Notes: generated from the sequence alone by a model not told the origin. Positions 41,329 through 50,153 are shown, numbered from the stretch's first letter. The stretch is 64,000 nucleotides of DNA from Streptomyces gardneri (GCF_006539185.1 NZ_BJMN01000038.1:1-64000); one strand, 5' to 3'. Translations and numbers: made by a program.

Positions 41329-42708
41329 ATGAGCACCACGGAGCGTCCCAGGATCCTCGTAGTAGGCGGCGGGTACGTAGGCCTGTACGCAGCTCGGCGC
41401 ATCCTCAAGAAGATGCGCTACGCGGAGGCGACCGTCACGGTCGTCGACCCGCGGTCGTACATGACCTATCAGCCCTTCCTGCCCGAAGCCGCCGCCGGCA
41501 GCATCTCGCCGCGTCACGTCGTCGTCCCGCTGCGACGCGTCGTCCGCGGAGCGGAGGTGCTCACCGGTCGGGTCACCACCATCGACCAGGACCGCAAGGT
41601 CGCCACGATCTCGCCGCTCGTCGGCGAGGCGTACGAGCTGCCTTTCGACTACCTCGTCATCGCGATGGGCGCGGTCTCCCGCACCTTCCCGATCCCCGGC
41701 CTCGCCGAGCAGGGCATCGGTATGAAGGGCATCGAGGAGGCCATCGGCCTGCGCAACCACGTCCTCGAGCAGCTCGACAAGGCCGACTCGACCACCGACG
41801 AGGAGGTCCGCCGCAAGGCGCTGACCTTCGTCTTCGTGGGCGGCGGCTTCGCCGGCGCGGAGACCATCGGCGAGGTCGAGGACCTGGCCCGTGACGCGTC
41901 GAAGTACTACCAGAACGTCAAGCGCGAGGACATGCGCTTCGTCCTGGTCGACGCGGCCGACAAGATCCTCCCCGAGGTGGGCCCCAAGCTCGGCCAGTAC
42001 GGCAAGGAGCACCTCGAGGGCCGCGGTATCGAGATCTACCTCGAGACCTCGATGGACTCCTGCGTCGACGGCCACGTCGTGCTGAAGAACGGCCTCGAGG
42101 TCGACTCCAACACGATCGTGTGGACCGCCGGCGTGAAGCCGAACCCGGCGCTCTCCCGCTTCGGTCTGCCGCTCGGCCCCCGCGGCCACGTGGACTGCAA
42201 CGAGAAGCTCCAGATCAACGGCCTGGACTACGCCTGGGCCGCCGGCGACAACGCCCAGGTCCCGGACATGGTCGGCCGCAAGGCCGGCAACCCGAACGCC
42301 TGGTGCCCGCCGAACGCCCAGCACGCGCTGCGCCAGGCCAAGGTCCTCGGCGACAACGTGGTGGCCGGTATGCGCGGCTTCCCGCAGAAGGAGTACAGCC
42401 ACGCCAACAAGGGCGCGGTGGCTGGTCTCGGCCTGCACAAGGGCGTCGCGATGATCGTCATGGGCAAGGTGAAGATCAAGCTCAAGGGCCGTCTCGCCTG
42501 GTACATGCACCGTGGCTACCACGGCATGGCCATGCCGACCTGGAACCGCAAGATCCGCGTCTTCGCGGACTGGACCCTCGCGATGTTCCTCAAGCGCGAG
42601 GTCGTCTCGCTCGGCGCCATCGAGACGCCGCGCGAGGAGTTCTACGAGGCCGCCAAGCCCGCTCCCGCCCCGGCCGCCCCGGCGCAGGAGAAGGCCAAGG
42701 CCTCCTGA
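41329..42708 (+). CDS. ndh: Type II NADH dehydrogenase
   Basis: 459 aa from the ATG at 41329; there is no RBS, and GATACT ends 7 nt upstream, so the transcript may be leaderless. Two Rossmann motifs: FAD-binding ILVVGGGYVGLYAARRIL near the N-terminus and NADH-binding TFVFVGGGFAGAETIGEVEDL (about 165-185, in part). YMTYQPFLPEAAAGSI and AWAAGDNAQVPD are typical NDH-2. C-terminal amphipathic and basic segments (KLKGRLAWYMHRGYHG) would bind the membrane face. It oxidises NADH with quinone as acceptor without pumping protons. Confidence 0.94.
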   Translation: MSTTERPRILVVGGGYVGLYAARRILKKMRYAEATVTVVDPRSYMTYQPFLPEAAAGSISPRHVVVPLRRVVRGAEVLTGRVTTIDQDRKVATISPLVGEAYELPFDYLVIAMGAVSRTFPIPGLAEQGIGMKGIEEAIGLRNHVLEQLDKADSTTDEEVRRKALTFVFVGGGFAGAETIGEVEDLARDASKYYQNVKREDMRFVLVDAADKILPEVGPKLGQYGKEHLEGRGIEIYLETSMDSCVDGHVVLKNGLEVDSNTIVWTAGVKPNPALSRFGLPLGPRGHVDCNEKLQINGLDYAWAAGDNAQVPDMVGRKAGNPNAWCPPNAQHALRQAKVLGDNVVAGMRGFPQKEYSHANKGAVAGLGLHKGVAMIVMGKVKIKLKGRLAWYMHRGYHGMAMPTWNRKIRVFADWTLAMFLKREVVSLGAIETPREEFYEAAKPAPAPAAPAQEKAKAS

Positions 42709-42789
42709 GGCACAGCAGTACCCGCACCACTCGCCGTACTCGTAGGACCAGTAGCACCAGCACCACCAGCAGTACAGCAACACCCCGCA

Positions 42790-42825
42790 AAGGGCCGTCC
42801 GCCATCCGTGGTGCGGACGGCCCTT
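42790..42825 (+). terminator. Terminator of ndh
   Basis: 13-bp perfect stem (42790-42802 with 42813-42825), 80 bases after the stop. The intervening sequence 42712-42789 is an unusual CAG/CAC-rich tract. Confidence 0.85.
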
Positions 42826-42933
42826 CGCGTGTTTTGCCAACGCGTTGCGCTGTGCCGGGATGGGAAACACCTACACAGGGTGTTCCCTTGGTGACGAGCA
42901 TTTCTGGGGCACGAGATCACGGAGGTGTGCATC

Positions 42934-44247
42934 ATGGCCGACGCCGCGTCGCGGCTGACGACTCTCGCCGAGGAGCTCCTCGGAGGACCGCTCCCGGTGC
43001 GACTGCGAGCCTGGGACGGCAGCGAAGCCGGCCCCGCCGGGGCCCCCGTACTGATCGTCCGCGACCGCCGCGCCCTGCGGAGAATGATCTGGAAGCCCGG
43101 CGAACTGGGCCTGGCCCGCGCCTGGGTGGCCGGAGAGCTCGACGTCGACGGGGACCTGTACGAGGTACTGGACCGGATCTCGGGCCTCCTCTGGGAGCGC
43201 CCCGAGGACACCAGGAGCCGCCTCACGGCCCTGCGCGACTCCGTACGCGACCCGAAGCTCCGCTCCGCCGCCCGCGCCCTGCTGCGGCTCGCCGGACCCC
43301 TGCCGCCCCCGCCGCCGCCCGCCGAGGAGATGCGCGGCCGCAGCGGGCACAGCCACAGCAGACGCCGCGACAAGCAGGCGATCAGTCACCACTACGACGT
43401 GGGCAACGACTTCTACGAGATCGTCCTCGGCCCGTCCATGGTCTACTCCTGCGCCTACTGGACGGCGGACGGCACCCTGGAGGACGCCCAGCGCGACAAG
43501 CTGGACCTCATCGCCCGCAAGCTGAACCTGAAGGAGGGCGACCGGCTCCTCGACGTGGGCTGCGGCTGGGGCTCCATGGCCATCCACGCCGCCCGCGAGT
43601 ACGGCGCCAAGGTCGTCGGCATCACCCTCTCCCGCGAGCAGGCGACGTACGCCCGCAAGCGCGTCGCCGACGAGGGCCTGACGGACCTGGTCGAGATCCG
43701 GGTCCAGGACTACCGGGACGTCACGGACGGCCCGTACGACGCGATCTCCTCGATCGGCATGGCCGAGCACGTCGGGGCCGTGAAGTACCGGGAGTACGCG
43801 GACACCCTGTACGGGCTCCTCAGGCCCGGCGGACGGCTCCTCAACCACCAGATCTCGCGCCGCCCCGAACCCGACGAGACGGCCTACGAGATCGACCCCT
43901 TCATCGACGCGTACGTCTTCCCCGACGGCGAGCTCGCCCCCATGGGCCGGACCCTGTCCACCCTGGAGGACGCCGGCTTCGAGGTCCGCGACGTCGAGGC
44001 GATCCGCGAGCACTACGCGCTGACGCTGCGCCGCTGGGTGGCCAACCTGGAGCGTGACTGGACCCGGGCGGTCCGGCTCACCTCGCCCGGCCGGGCCCGC
44101 ATCTGGCGGCTCTACATGGCGGCCTCCGCCGTCTCCTTCGAACGCAACCGGATCGGCGTGAACCAGTTCCTCGCGGTGAAGACGCCGGTATCGGGGAGGA
44201 GCGGGACGGCGCTGCGGCCGCGCGTCTGGAACGAGAAGACGGCCTGA
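42934..44247 (+). CDS. Cyclopropane-fatty-acyl-phospholipid synthase family
   Basis: 437 aa from the ATG at 42934 (GGAGGTG at 42921-42927). The N-terminal part (1-130) matches the Cfa accessory domain (VLIVRDRRALRRMIWKPGELGLARAWVAGELDVDGDLY in pieces). The C-terminal SAM-methyltransferase has QAISHHYDVGNDFYEIVLGPSMVYSCAYW, motif I LLDVGCGWGSMAIHAAREYG, and GMAEHVGAVKYREY. It methylenates unsaturated phospholipid acyl chains using SAM, altering membrane properties in stationary phase or under stress. It ends at a 17-bp terminator shared with the convergent ABC permease. Confidence 0.93.
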   Translation: MADAASRLTTLAEELLGGPLPVRLRAWDGSEAGPAGAPVLIVRDRRALRRMIWKPGELGLARAWVAGELDVDGDLYEVLDRISGLLWERPEDTRSRLTALRDSVRDPKLRSAARALLRLAGPLPPPPPPAEEMRGRSGHSHSRRRDKQAISHHYDVGNDFYEIVLGPSMVYSCAYWTADGTLEDAQRDKLDLIARKLNLKEGDRLLDVGCGWGSMAIHAAREYGAKVVGITLSREQATYARKRVADEGLTDLVEIRVQDYRDVTDGPYDAISSIGMAEHVGAVKYREYADTLYGLLRPGGRLLNHQISRRPEPDETAYEIDPFIDAYVFPDGELAPMGRTLSTLEDAGFEVRDVEAIREHYALTLRRWVANLERDWTRAVRLTSPGRARIWRLYMAASAVSFERNRIGVNQFLAVKTPVSGRSGTALRPRVWNEKTA

Positions 44248-44259
44248 CGCGGATACGGC

Positions 44260-44297
44260 GAAGGGCCGGTCTCCCCGAGCGGGGAGACCGGCCCTTC
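44260..44297. terminator. 17-bp bidirectional terminator
   Basis: Perfect 17-bp stem (44260-44276 with 44281-44297), loop GAGC, between the convergent Cfa-like gene and the ABC permease. Confidence 0.92.
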
Positions 44298-44310
44298 CTG
44301 TCGTACGGGA

Positions 44311-46842
44311 CTACTCGGCCTTGATCGCGGAGAGCATGTTCAGCTTCGCCGCGCTCCGGGCCGGCCACAGGGAGGCGAGGACGCCGACCAGGGCGGCCAG
44401 GATCAGGAAGATCCCGATCCGGTCCCAGGGCAGGACCAGGGCGTAGCCCGGGATCTGCTCCTTGATGGTCTCGCCGATCGCCCAGCCGAGGAACGAGCCG
44501 AGGCCGATGCCGACGACCGCGCCGAACACCGAGATGACCACGGCCTCCAGACGGACCATCCGCTTCACCCGGCGCCGGTCGAGGCCGATCGCCCGCAGCA
44601 TGCCGATCTCCTGCTGGCGCTCGAAGACGGACATCGCGAGGGTGTTGACGACGCCGAGGACCGCGATGATCAGGGCCATGCCGAGCAGCCCGTACATGAT
44701 GTTGAGGAGCAGGTTGATCGGGCCGCCGAAGGAGTCACGGATGCCCTTGTGGTCCAGCACCGTGATGTCGGGGTTGTCGCCCATGGCCTTGGCCAGGGCC
44801 CGCTCGTTGGCCGCGCTCGCGCCGCCTTCGGTGGAGACGAAGATCTGACGGATCTCCGCCCGCTCCTCGTGCGCGGTGACCAGCTTGTGGTCGATGAGGA
44901 CCGGCGAGAGGAACTCGTTGGGCTCGAAGACCGCGCCGACGGTGAGCTTGCCCTTCTGCTTGTCGAGGTACTCGACGGGGACGGTGTCGCCGACCTTCAG
45001 GCCGCGCTTCGTGGCGGTCTTCTCGTCGACGGCGATCCCGCCCTTGCCGAGGGAGGACAGCGAGCCGTCCACGACGGTGAGCTTGAGGACCTTCTCGACG
45101 TCGCCGGGGGTGACGCCGGAGGCCGAGACGTACGAGCCCTTGATGTCGAGCGCGCCCGCCTGCTGCGGGGAGATCGCCGTGACGCCCGGAGCCTTCTCCA
45201 GGGCGGTCAGCGCCTCCTTGCTGAGGCTGTTGCCGCTGGCCATGGAGACCATGTAGTCGGCCTTGACCTGGTCGGTCGTCGCCTTGTCGAGGGCCGTGCC
45301 GACGGTCGCGCCGAGCACGGAGAGGCCGGTGACGAGGGTCAGGCCGATGGCGAGCGCGGAGGCGGTGGCGCCGGTGCGGCGCGGGTTGCGGACCGCGTTG
45401 AGGCCGGCGAGCTTGCCGGAGACCCCGAAGACGTTCACGAAGAGCGGGCGGATCACGGCGATCACGGGCCGGGACAGGAACGGGATCAGCACGATCACGC
45501 CCATGAGGGTGAGGAACGCGCCGCCCGCGATGAGCATGCGGCCCTCGTCGCCACCCTGGCCGGCGCCGAGCACGATCAGGACCGCGCCGAGCGCGGTGAG
45601 CGCGGCGCCGATGGAGTTCCGTACGACGAGCGACTTGGTGCTTGCGGTGGCGTGGACGCTGCTCATGGCGGCGACCGGCGGGATCTTCGCGGCGCGGCGG
45701 CCGGGCAGCCAGGCGGCGAGCATCGTGATCAGGACGCCGACGGCGAAGGCGCTGACGGCCGGGGTGGCGGTGAGGACCAGATCGCCGCCGGGGACCTTCA
45801 TCTCGAAGGCGCTCATGGCCGAGCGGAGTCCGACGGCCAGGCCGATGCCGAACACGTAGCCGACGGCGGAGGCGGCCAGGCCGACCAGACCGGCCTCGGC
45901 GAGGACGGAGCGGGTGATCTGCTTGCGCGAGGCGCCGACGGCGCGCATCAGCGCCAGTTCCTTGGTGCGCTGCGCGACCAGCATGGTGAAGGTGTTGGAG
46001 ATCAGGAAGATGCCGACGAAGAGCGCGATGCCCGCGAAGCCGAGGAGCACCTGGTTGAGCGCGCCGAGGCCGGCCTCGATGTCCTTGGCCTGCTGCTCGG
46101 CGAGGGCCTCGCCGGTCTGCGCGGTGGCGGCCTTCGGGACGACCTTGAGGACCTCGTCGAGGAGCTTGTCGGCGTTCGTGCCGGGCGCGGCGGTGACGGT
46201 CAGGCTCCGGTAGAACCCGGGCTTGAGGTAGAGCTGCTGCGCGACGGAGGAGTCGAAGACGACGAGGCTGCCGCCGGCGTTGACGGCGCCGTCCTCGGTG
46301 GTGAAGACGCCGGAGAGCTCGTACTCCTTCACGGGTCCCGTGGTCGCGACGCGGACGGTGTCGCCGACCTTGTAGCCGCCCTTGTCCGCGGTGTCCTTGT
46401 CGAGCGCGACCTGCCCGTCCCGGACGGGTCCCGCACCCGTGGCGAAGGTGTACGCGCGGTCCTTGCCGTCCTTGCCGGGGGCGAAGTTGGTGCCCTTGTT
46501 GGACCAGCCGACGCCGATCAGCTTGCCGTTCTTGTCGGGCACACCGGCGAAGCCGTCGACGCGGGGGGTGACGGAGGCGACCCCGTCGAGCCCGGCGACC
46601 TTGTCGACGTCCTTCTGGGAGAGGCCGGGGGCCTTCCGGGCCTGCTCGGGGTTCGGGTACATCTCGACGGCGACGGCGACGTCGTCGTAGCTCTTGGCCG
46701 ACTGGTTGCGGAAGGCCTGGCCGAGGGTGTCGGTGAAGACGAGGGTGCCGGAGACGAAGGCCACGCCGAGCATCACGGCGAGGACGGTCATCAGCAGCCG
46801 CGCCTTGTGCGCGAGGACGTTGCGCAGGGCGGTACGGAACAT
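44311..46842 (-). CDS. FtsX/MacB-type ABC permease (second pair)
   Basis: 843 aa. It shares the plan and many strings with the permease at 2511-5084: NVLAHKARLLMTVLAVMLGVAFVSGTLVFTDT at the start, a large outer domain, TM block with ELALMRAVGASRKQITRSVLAEA, LNAVRNPRRTGATASALAIGL beginning the second half, and EIGMLRAIGLDRRRVKRMVRLEAVVIS near the C-terminal TMs. These are the FtsX coupling segments. It works with the ATPase at 47096-47866. In contrast to the first operon, where the two genes overlap by 4 bases, here 253 bp separate them and contain a MITE-like element. AGGA before the ATG remains in place. Confidence 0.92.
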   Translation of the reverse strand: MFRTALRNVLAHKARLLMTVLAVMLGVAFVSGTLVFTDTLGQAFRNQSAKSYDDVAVAVEMYPNPEQARKAPGLSQKDVDKVAGLDGVASVTPRVDGFAGVPDKNGKLIGVGWSNKGTNFAPGKDGKDRAYTFATGAGPVRDGQVALDKDTADKGGYKVGDTVRVATTGPVKEYELSGVFTTEDGAVNAGGSLVVFDSSVAQQLYLKPGFYRSLTVTAAPGTNADKLLDEVLKVVPKAATAQTGEALAEQQAKDIEAGLGALNQVLLGFAGIALFVGIFLISNTFTMLVAQRTKELALMRAVGASRKQITRSVLAEAGLVGLAASAVGYVFGIGLAVGLRSAMSAFEMKVPGGDLVLTATPAVSAFAVGVLITMLAAWLPGRRAAKIPPVAAMSSVHATASTKSLVVRNSIGAALTALGAVLIVLGAGQGGDEGRMLIAGGAFLTLMGVIVLIPFLSRPVIAVIRPLFVNVFGVSGKLAGLNAVRNPRRTGATASALAIGLTLVTGLSVLGATVGTALDKATTDQVKADYMVSMASGNSLSKEALTALEKAPGVTAISPQQAGALDIKGSYVSASGVTPGDVEKVLKLTVVDGSLSSLGKGGIAVDEKTATKRGLKVGDTVPVEYLDKQKGKLTVGAVFEPNEFLSPVLIDHKLVTAHEERAEIRQIFVSTEGGASAANERALAKAMGDNPDITVLDHKGIRDSFGGPINLLLNIMYGLLGMALIIAVLGVVNTLAMSVFERQQEIGMLRAIGLDRRRVKRMVRLEAVVISVFGAVVGIGLGSFLGWAIGETIKEQIPGYALVLPWDRIGIFLILAALVGVLASLWPARSAAKLNMLSAIKAE

Positions 46843-46893
46843 GGGTGTGTCCTGAAGGAGGGTGGGGCGGACGGAGGGGTCGGAGGCCGCGCT

Positions 46894-47089
46894 AGGGGGT
46901 GTCTTGTCGATCAGGCCGGATCAGGGAGCGGCGTCTGGTGCCGTGCATCGCAAGGCGGAGGAGGGAGTCGACGCGGTGGGGGCACCTCCCGTGCCCGAAG
47001 GGCTACGGGGGACGTCGGCGAGTGACGACAACGCGGCGAGGTGCGGTGCCAGGCGTCGCGAGCCCGGCCTGATCGGCAAGGCACCCCCT
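46894..47089. mobile_element. MITE-like element inside the ABC operon
   Basis: 196-bp non-coding element with 26-bp terminal inverted repeats (46894-46919 and 47064-47089; 24 of 26 positions match, both beginning AGGGGGTG). The repeat continues inwards imperfectly, and most differences are transitions that keep G-U pairing, so a transcript would fold into one long hairpin. The centre contains GGGGGCACCTCCCGTGCCCG and ACGGGGGA. It has no ORF. It sits 6 bp after the ATPase stop. I recognise the style of short dispersed Streptomyces elements but cannot name the family or a clear target-site duplication. Confidence 0.75.
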
Positions 47090-47095
47090 GAGGCG

Positions 47096-47866
47096 TCAGC
47101 TCGTACGGCCCTTGGCGTCGAAGGCCTTCATGCGGTCGAGCACCCCGTCGGCCGTCGGGTTCAGCATCTCGTCGACGATCCGGCCGTCCGCGAGGAAGAT
47201 CACGCGGTCCGCGTAGGAGGCGGCGACCGGGTCGTGGGTGACCATGACGACGGTCTGGCCCAGCTCGCGGACCGAGTTGCGCAGGAAGCCGAGGACCTCG
47301 GCGCCCGAGCGCGAGTCCAGGTTTCCGGTCGGCTCGTCACCGAAGATGATCTCGGGGCGGGAGGCCAGGGCGCGGGCGACGGCCACGCGCTGCTGCTGGC
47401 CGCCGGAGAGCTCGGTGGGGCGGTGGCTGAGGCGGGCGGAGAGGCCGAGCATGTCGATGACCTGCTGGACCCACTGCTTGTCGGCCTTGCGGCCGGCGAT
47501 GTCCATCGGCAGCGTGATGTTCTCCAGCGCCGTCAGCGTCGGCAGCAGGTTGAAGGCCTGGAAGATGAAGCCGATCTTGTCCCGGCGGAGCTGCGTGAGC
47601 TGCTTGTCCTTCAGCGTGGAGAGCTCCGTCTCGCCGATCCGCACCGAGCCGGAGGAGAAGGAGTCCAGACCGGCGACGCAGTGCATCAGGGTCGACTTGC
47701 CGGAGCCGGAGGGGCCCATGATCGCGGTGAACTCGCCCTGCCGGAAGTCGACGGTGACGTGGTCGAGCGCGACCACCTGGGTCTCGCCCTGGCCGTAGAC
47801 CTTCGAGAGATCCGTGGCGCGGGCGGCCACCGCGGTGGCGCGGGACACGGTGGGGGTGGTGGTCAC
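47096..47866 (-). CDS. MacB/LolD-type ABC ATPase (second pair)
   Basis: 256 aa from the GTG at 47866 (ACAGGAG upstream). Walker A GPSGSGKST (51-59), FIFQAFNLLP Q-loop, LSGGQQQR signature, IIFGDEPTGNLD Walker B, and VTHDPVAASYADRV with the H-loop His. It is near-identical in motif layout to the ATPase at 1726-2514, and both end FDA(R/K)GRTS. It energises the permease encoded downstream. It is transcribed away from bldA; the 380-bp gap before it carries its promoter. Confidence 0.93.
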   Translation of the reverse strand: MTTTPTVSRATAVAARATDLSKVYGQGETQVVALDHVTVDFRQGEFTAIMGPSGSGKSTLMHCVAGLDSFSSGSVRIGETELSTLKDKQLTQLRRDKIGFIFQAFNLLPTLTALENITLPMDIAGRKADKQWVQQVIDMLGLSARLSHRPTELSGGQQQRVAVARALASRPEIIFGDEPTGNLDSRSGAEVLGFLRNSVRELGQTVVMVTHDPVAASYADRVIFLADGRIVDEMLNPTADGVLDRMKAFDAKGRTS

Positions 47867-48246
47867 GAGGGGGACTCCTGTCACTGCGGGGCTGCTGCGG
47901 GAACCACTCCATCGTCTCGAGCGTTCCGGCCCGGGACGTCCGTCCACGTGCCCGTTCTCGGGGCAGTCTCGAGTCGGACCGGAGCCCTCTCCCCTCCTCC
48001 TGAGGTATGACGGCGTCCCTGAGAGTCGGCATCGAGCCGAGGTGACAGACGTTCGGCGACTTTTCGTCATTCCGATGGGCTCGGCTTTGCGCCTGCGACC
48101 CCTGTCACAGTTGGGCGAAAAAGCCCCTCACCTGCACTGACGCACCCTCAGGCGTCAATAAAATAAGACAACATCGGGTCGATGTTCCGCTGAACGAGGG
48201 ATAGGGCCCCGATAGGCTCCAGTGCCAACGCGGAGCTTCGCGCAAC
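47867..48246. promoter_or_regulatory. Divergent region between the ABC operon and bldA
   Basis: No gene is visible. For bldA, TAGGCT (48213-48218) with CTGAAC 17 bases upstream (48190-48195) is a plausible promoter, placing the start about 22 nt before the mature tRNA. A TGACGC-N8-GCGTCA inverted repeat (48138-48157) followed by an A-rich run AATAAAATAAG lies between the two units; its role is unclear. Confidence 0.45.
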
Positions 48247-48333
48247 GCCCGGATGGTGGAATACGCAGACACGGCGAGCTTAAACCTCGCTGGCCTTCGG
48301 GCCGTACCGGTTCAAGTCCGGTTCCGGGCACCA
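48247..48333 (+). tRNA. bldA: tRNA-Leu (anticodon UAA), bldA
   Basis: 87 nt including an encoded CCA end. Acceptor stem GCCCGGA (48247-48253) pairs with TCCGGGC (48323-48329). The anticodon arm is GCGAG-CTTAAAC-CTCGC with anticodon TAA at 48281-48283. A long variable arm typical of tRNA-Leu follows, and the T arm is ACCGG-TTCAAGT-CCGGT. Anticodon UAA reads the codon UUA. In Streptomyces the single tRNA of this type is BldA, required for aerial growth and antibiotic production because TTA codons are confined to developmental and secondary genes. Confidence 0.97.
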
Positions 48334-48519
48334 ACCCGGGCCGCAGGCGAGTGCCTGGGGCCCGGTGGCTTCGGTCCCGCTCGGTTCCCCCGACGGTTCT
48401 CCTCACGGGCCTTCCCGGCGGGCGGGAAAAGATCCTCCCCGAGCACTAGGGAGTTTCTTTTGCCTACGCATTACTCTTGACGCAAGGCCGCGCCGTGCGG
48501 TCCGCCATGGAGGAGTGAG

Positions 48520-49419
48520 ATGAGGAGCAGTAACCCGGTCTTCTCGCGACGGGGGTTCAGCCGCGACAACGGCACCGCGGGCTTCGGCCAGCAGCCGCAG
48601 GCCGGGGGCCCCGCCGTAGGAACCAACCCGTACGCCACCGGCAACCCGTACGCCGAGGGCGCGACGAACCCCTACGCCACCAACCCGTACGCCCCGCAGG
48701 ACGCGCAGGTCGGCGCCCCGCAGCAGGCTCGCGGCAACGTGATGACGATCGACGACGTCGTGAGCCGTACGGCCATGACGCTCGGCACGGTCGTGCTCAC
48801 CGCCGTCCTGTCCTGGTTCCTGCTGCCGGTCGACTCGGCCAACCTGGGCAAGTCCTACGGCATCGCCATCGGCGCCGCCCTGGTCGCCTTCGTCCTGGCG
48901 ATGGTGCAGTCCTTCAAGCGCAAGCCGTCTCCTGCGCTGATCCTGGGCTACGCGGCCTTCGAGGGCGTCTTCCTCGGTGTGATCTCGGCCGCCGTCTCGA
49001 CGTACATCGCCGACGGCGTGGTCATCCAGGCGGTCCTGGGCACGATGGCGGTCTTCGCCGGTGTCCTGATCGCCTACAAGATGGGCTGGATCCGGGTCAA
49101 CCGACGCTTCTACGGCTTCGTGATGGCCGCCGCCATGGGCTTCATGCTGCTCATGGTCGTCAACCTGCTGTTCGCCGTCTTCGCCGGCGGTGACGGCCTC
49201 GGCTTCCGCAGCGGTGGCCTCGGCATCCTCTTCGGTGTCATCGGCGTCATCCTGGGCGCCTGCTTCCTCGCCCTCGACTTCAAGCAGGTCGAGGACGGCG
49301 TGAACTACGGCGCGCCGCGCGAGGAGGCCTGGCTGGCCGCCTTCGGTCTCACCATGACCCTGGTGTGGATCTACCTGGAGATGCTGCGTCTGCTGTCGAT
49401 CCTGCAGGGCGACGACTGA
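48520..49419 (+). CDS. Bax inhibitor-1/YccA-family membrane protein
   Basis: 299 aa, ATG with GGAGGAGTGAG upstream. It has a cytoplasmic N-terminal tail with a repeated NPYA motif (TNPYATGNPYAEGATNPYAT), then seven TM helices from about residue 85 to 290. The end DFKQVEDGVNYGAPREEAWLAAFGLTMTLVWIYLEMLRLL (in pieces) carries the conserved acidic residue of BI-1/YccA proteins. These are pH-sensitive leak channels or stress-associated membrane proteins. A single gene downstream of bldA, with its own terminator. Confidence 0.92.
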   Translation: MRSSNPVFSRRGFSRDNGTAGFGQQPQAGGPAVGTNPYATGNPYAEGATNPYATNPYAPQDAQVGAPQQARGNVMTIDDVVSRTAMTLGTVVLTAVLSWFLLPVDSANLGKSYGIAIGAALVAFVLAMVQSFKRKPSPALILGYAAFEGVFLGVISAAVSTYIADGVVIQAVLGTMAVFAGVLIAYKMGWIRVNRRFYGFVMAAAMGFMLLMVVNLLFAVFAGGDGLGFRSGGLGILFGVIGVILGACFLALDFKQVEDGVNYGAPREEAWLAAFGLTMTLVWIYLEMLRLLSILQGDD

Positions 49420-49437
49420 CGCGTCTGAGCTCGGGGG

Positions 49438-49472
49438 AAGGGCCCGTCCGGCTTCGTGCCGGGCGGGCCCTT
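49438..49472. terminator. Terminator after the BI-1 family gene
   Basis: 15-bp stem (49438-49452 with 49458-49472, one G-U pair), with the right arm ending GGGCCCTTT. It lies between convergent genes. Confidence 0.85.
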
Positions 49473-49518
49473 TCCGCGTTTCCCGGACGGGCCCTAAGTC
49501 CTGTCCGCCGGACAGGGC

Positions 49519-50079
49519 CTACCGCGCGGCGGCGTCGAGGAGGACGCGGGCCGCGGCCTTCGCCTGGGCGGCGGGCTCCGGGGAACCGGTGATGCCCGCG
49601 ACGACCATGGCGCCGTTGGCAAGCAGGGCGAGCTGGTCGGCGAGCGCGGGCGGGGCGCCGAGGGCGTCCGTCTGCGCGGCGAGGTACGCCCGCAGGGCCT
49701 CCTTGTGGTCGCGCGCGAGCGTGGTGACGTTCGGGGCGACGCCGCCGAGCTCCCCGAAGGTGTTGATGAACGCACAGCCGCGGAAGCCGGGCTCGGCGAA
49801 CCAGGAGCCGAGCCAGTCGAAGACCGCGAGCGCCCGCTCGTAGGGGCCGTCGGCGACCCGCGCTCCGTGCGCCGCGAGGGCGTCTCGGACGGCCCCGTCG
49901 CGGCGCCGCAGGACCGCCTCGACCAGGACGTCCTTGGAGGGGAAGAGCTGGTAGAGGCGCTTGAGCGAGACCCCTGAGGCAGTGCGGAGCGCGTCCATGC
50001 CGACCGCCTGCACTCCGCGCTCGTCGAAGAGCCGCTCGGCGGTGTCGAGCACCTTCAGTTCGGCGGCTTCCGCGTCCAT
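49519..50079 (-). CDS. TetR-family repressor
   Basis: 186 aa from the ATG at 50079. An alternative start at 50109 is less likely because it lies inside an operator. HTH: VLDTAERLFDERGVQAVGMDALRTASGVSLKRLYQLFPSKDVLVEAV, shown in parts; recognition helix SLKRLYQLF. The C-terminal ligand domain has RGCAFINTFGELGG as in the TetR_C_16/LmrA-like group. It is divergent from an alpha/beta hydrolase gene, with two near-identical palindromes between them, so autoregulation and repression of the hydrolase are strongly suggested. Ligand unknown. Confidence 0.93.
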   Translation of the reverse strand: MDAEAAELKVLDTAERLFDERGVQAVGMDALRTASGVSLKRLYQLFPSKDVLVEAVLRRRDGAVRDALAAHGARVADGPYERALAVFDWLGSWFAEPGFRGCAFINTFGELGGVAPNVTTLARDHKEALRAYLAAQTDALGAPPALADQLALLANGAMVVAGITGSPEPAAQAKAAARVLLDAAAR

Positions 50080-50100
50080 CTGCCGATCACCCCTTGCGTA

Positions 50101-50153
50101 GAGAACCATCGTTCTCGTAGCCTACAGGGCATCGGGAGAACGATCGTTCTCCC
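50101..50153. promoter_or_regulatory. Two TetR operators (GAGAACGATCGTTCTC)
   Basis: A perfect 20-bp palindrome at 50134-50153 with core GAGAACGATCGTTCTC (50136-50151), and a second copy GAGAACCATCGTTCTC (50101-50116, one mismatch). The centres are 35 bp apart. Both lie between the divergent TetR and hydrolase genes. Confidence 0.88.

Noticed and set aside
44749..47025. 758-codon plus-strand frame
   Set aside because: Antisense of the second ABC permease, running into the MITE; no family pattern.
46843..47095. Small gene between the ABC ATPase and permease
   Set aside because: The segment is a non-coding inverted-repeat element; no frame has an RBS and start.
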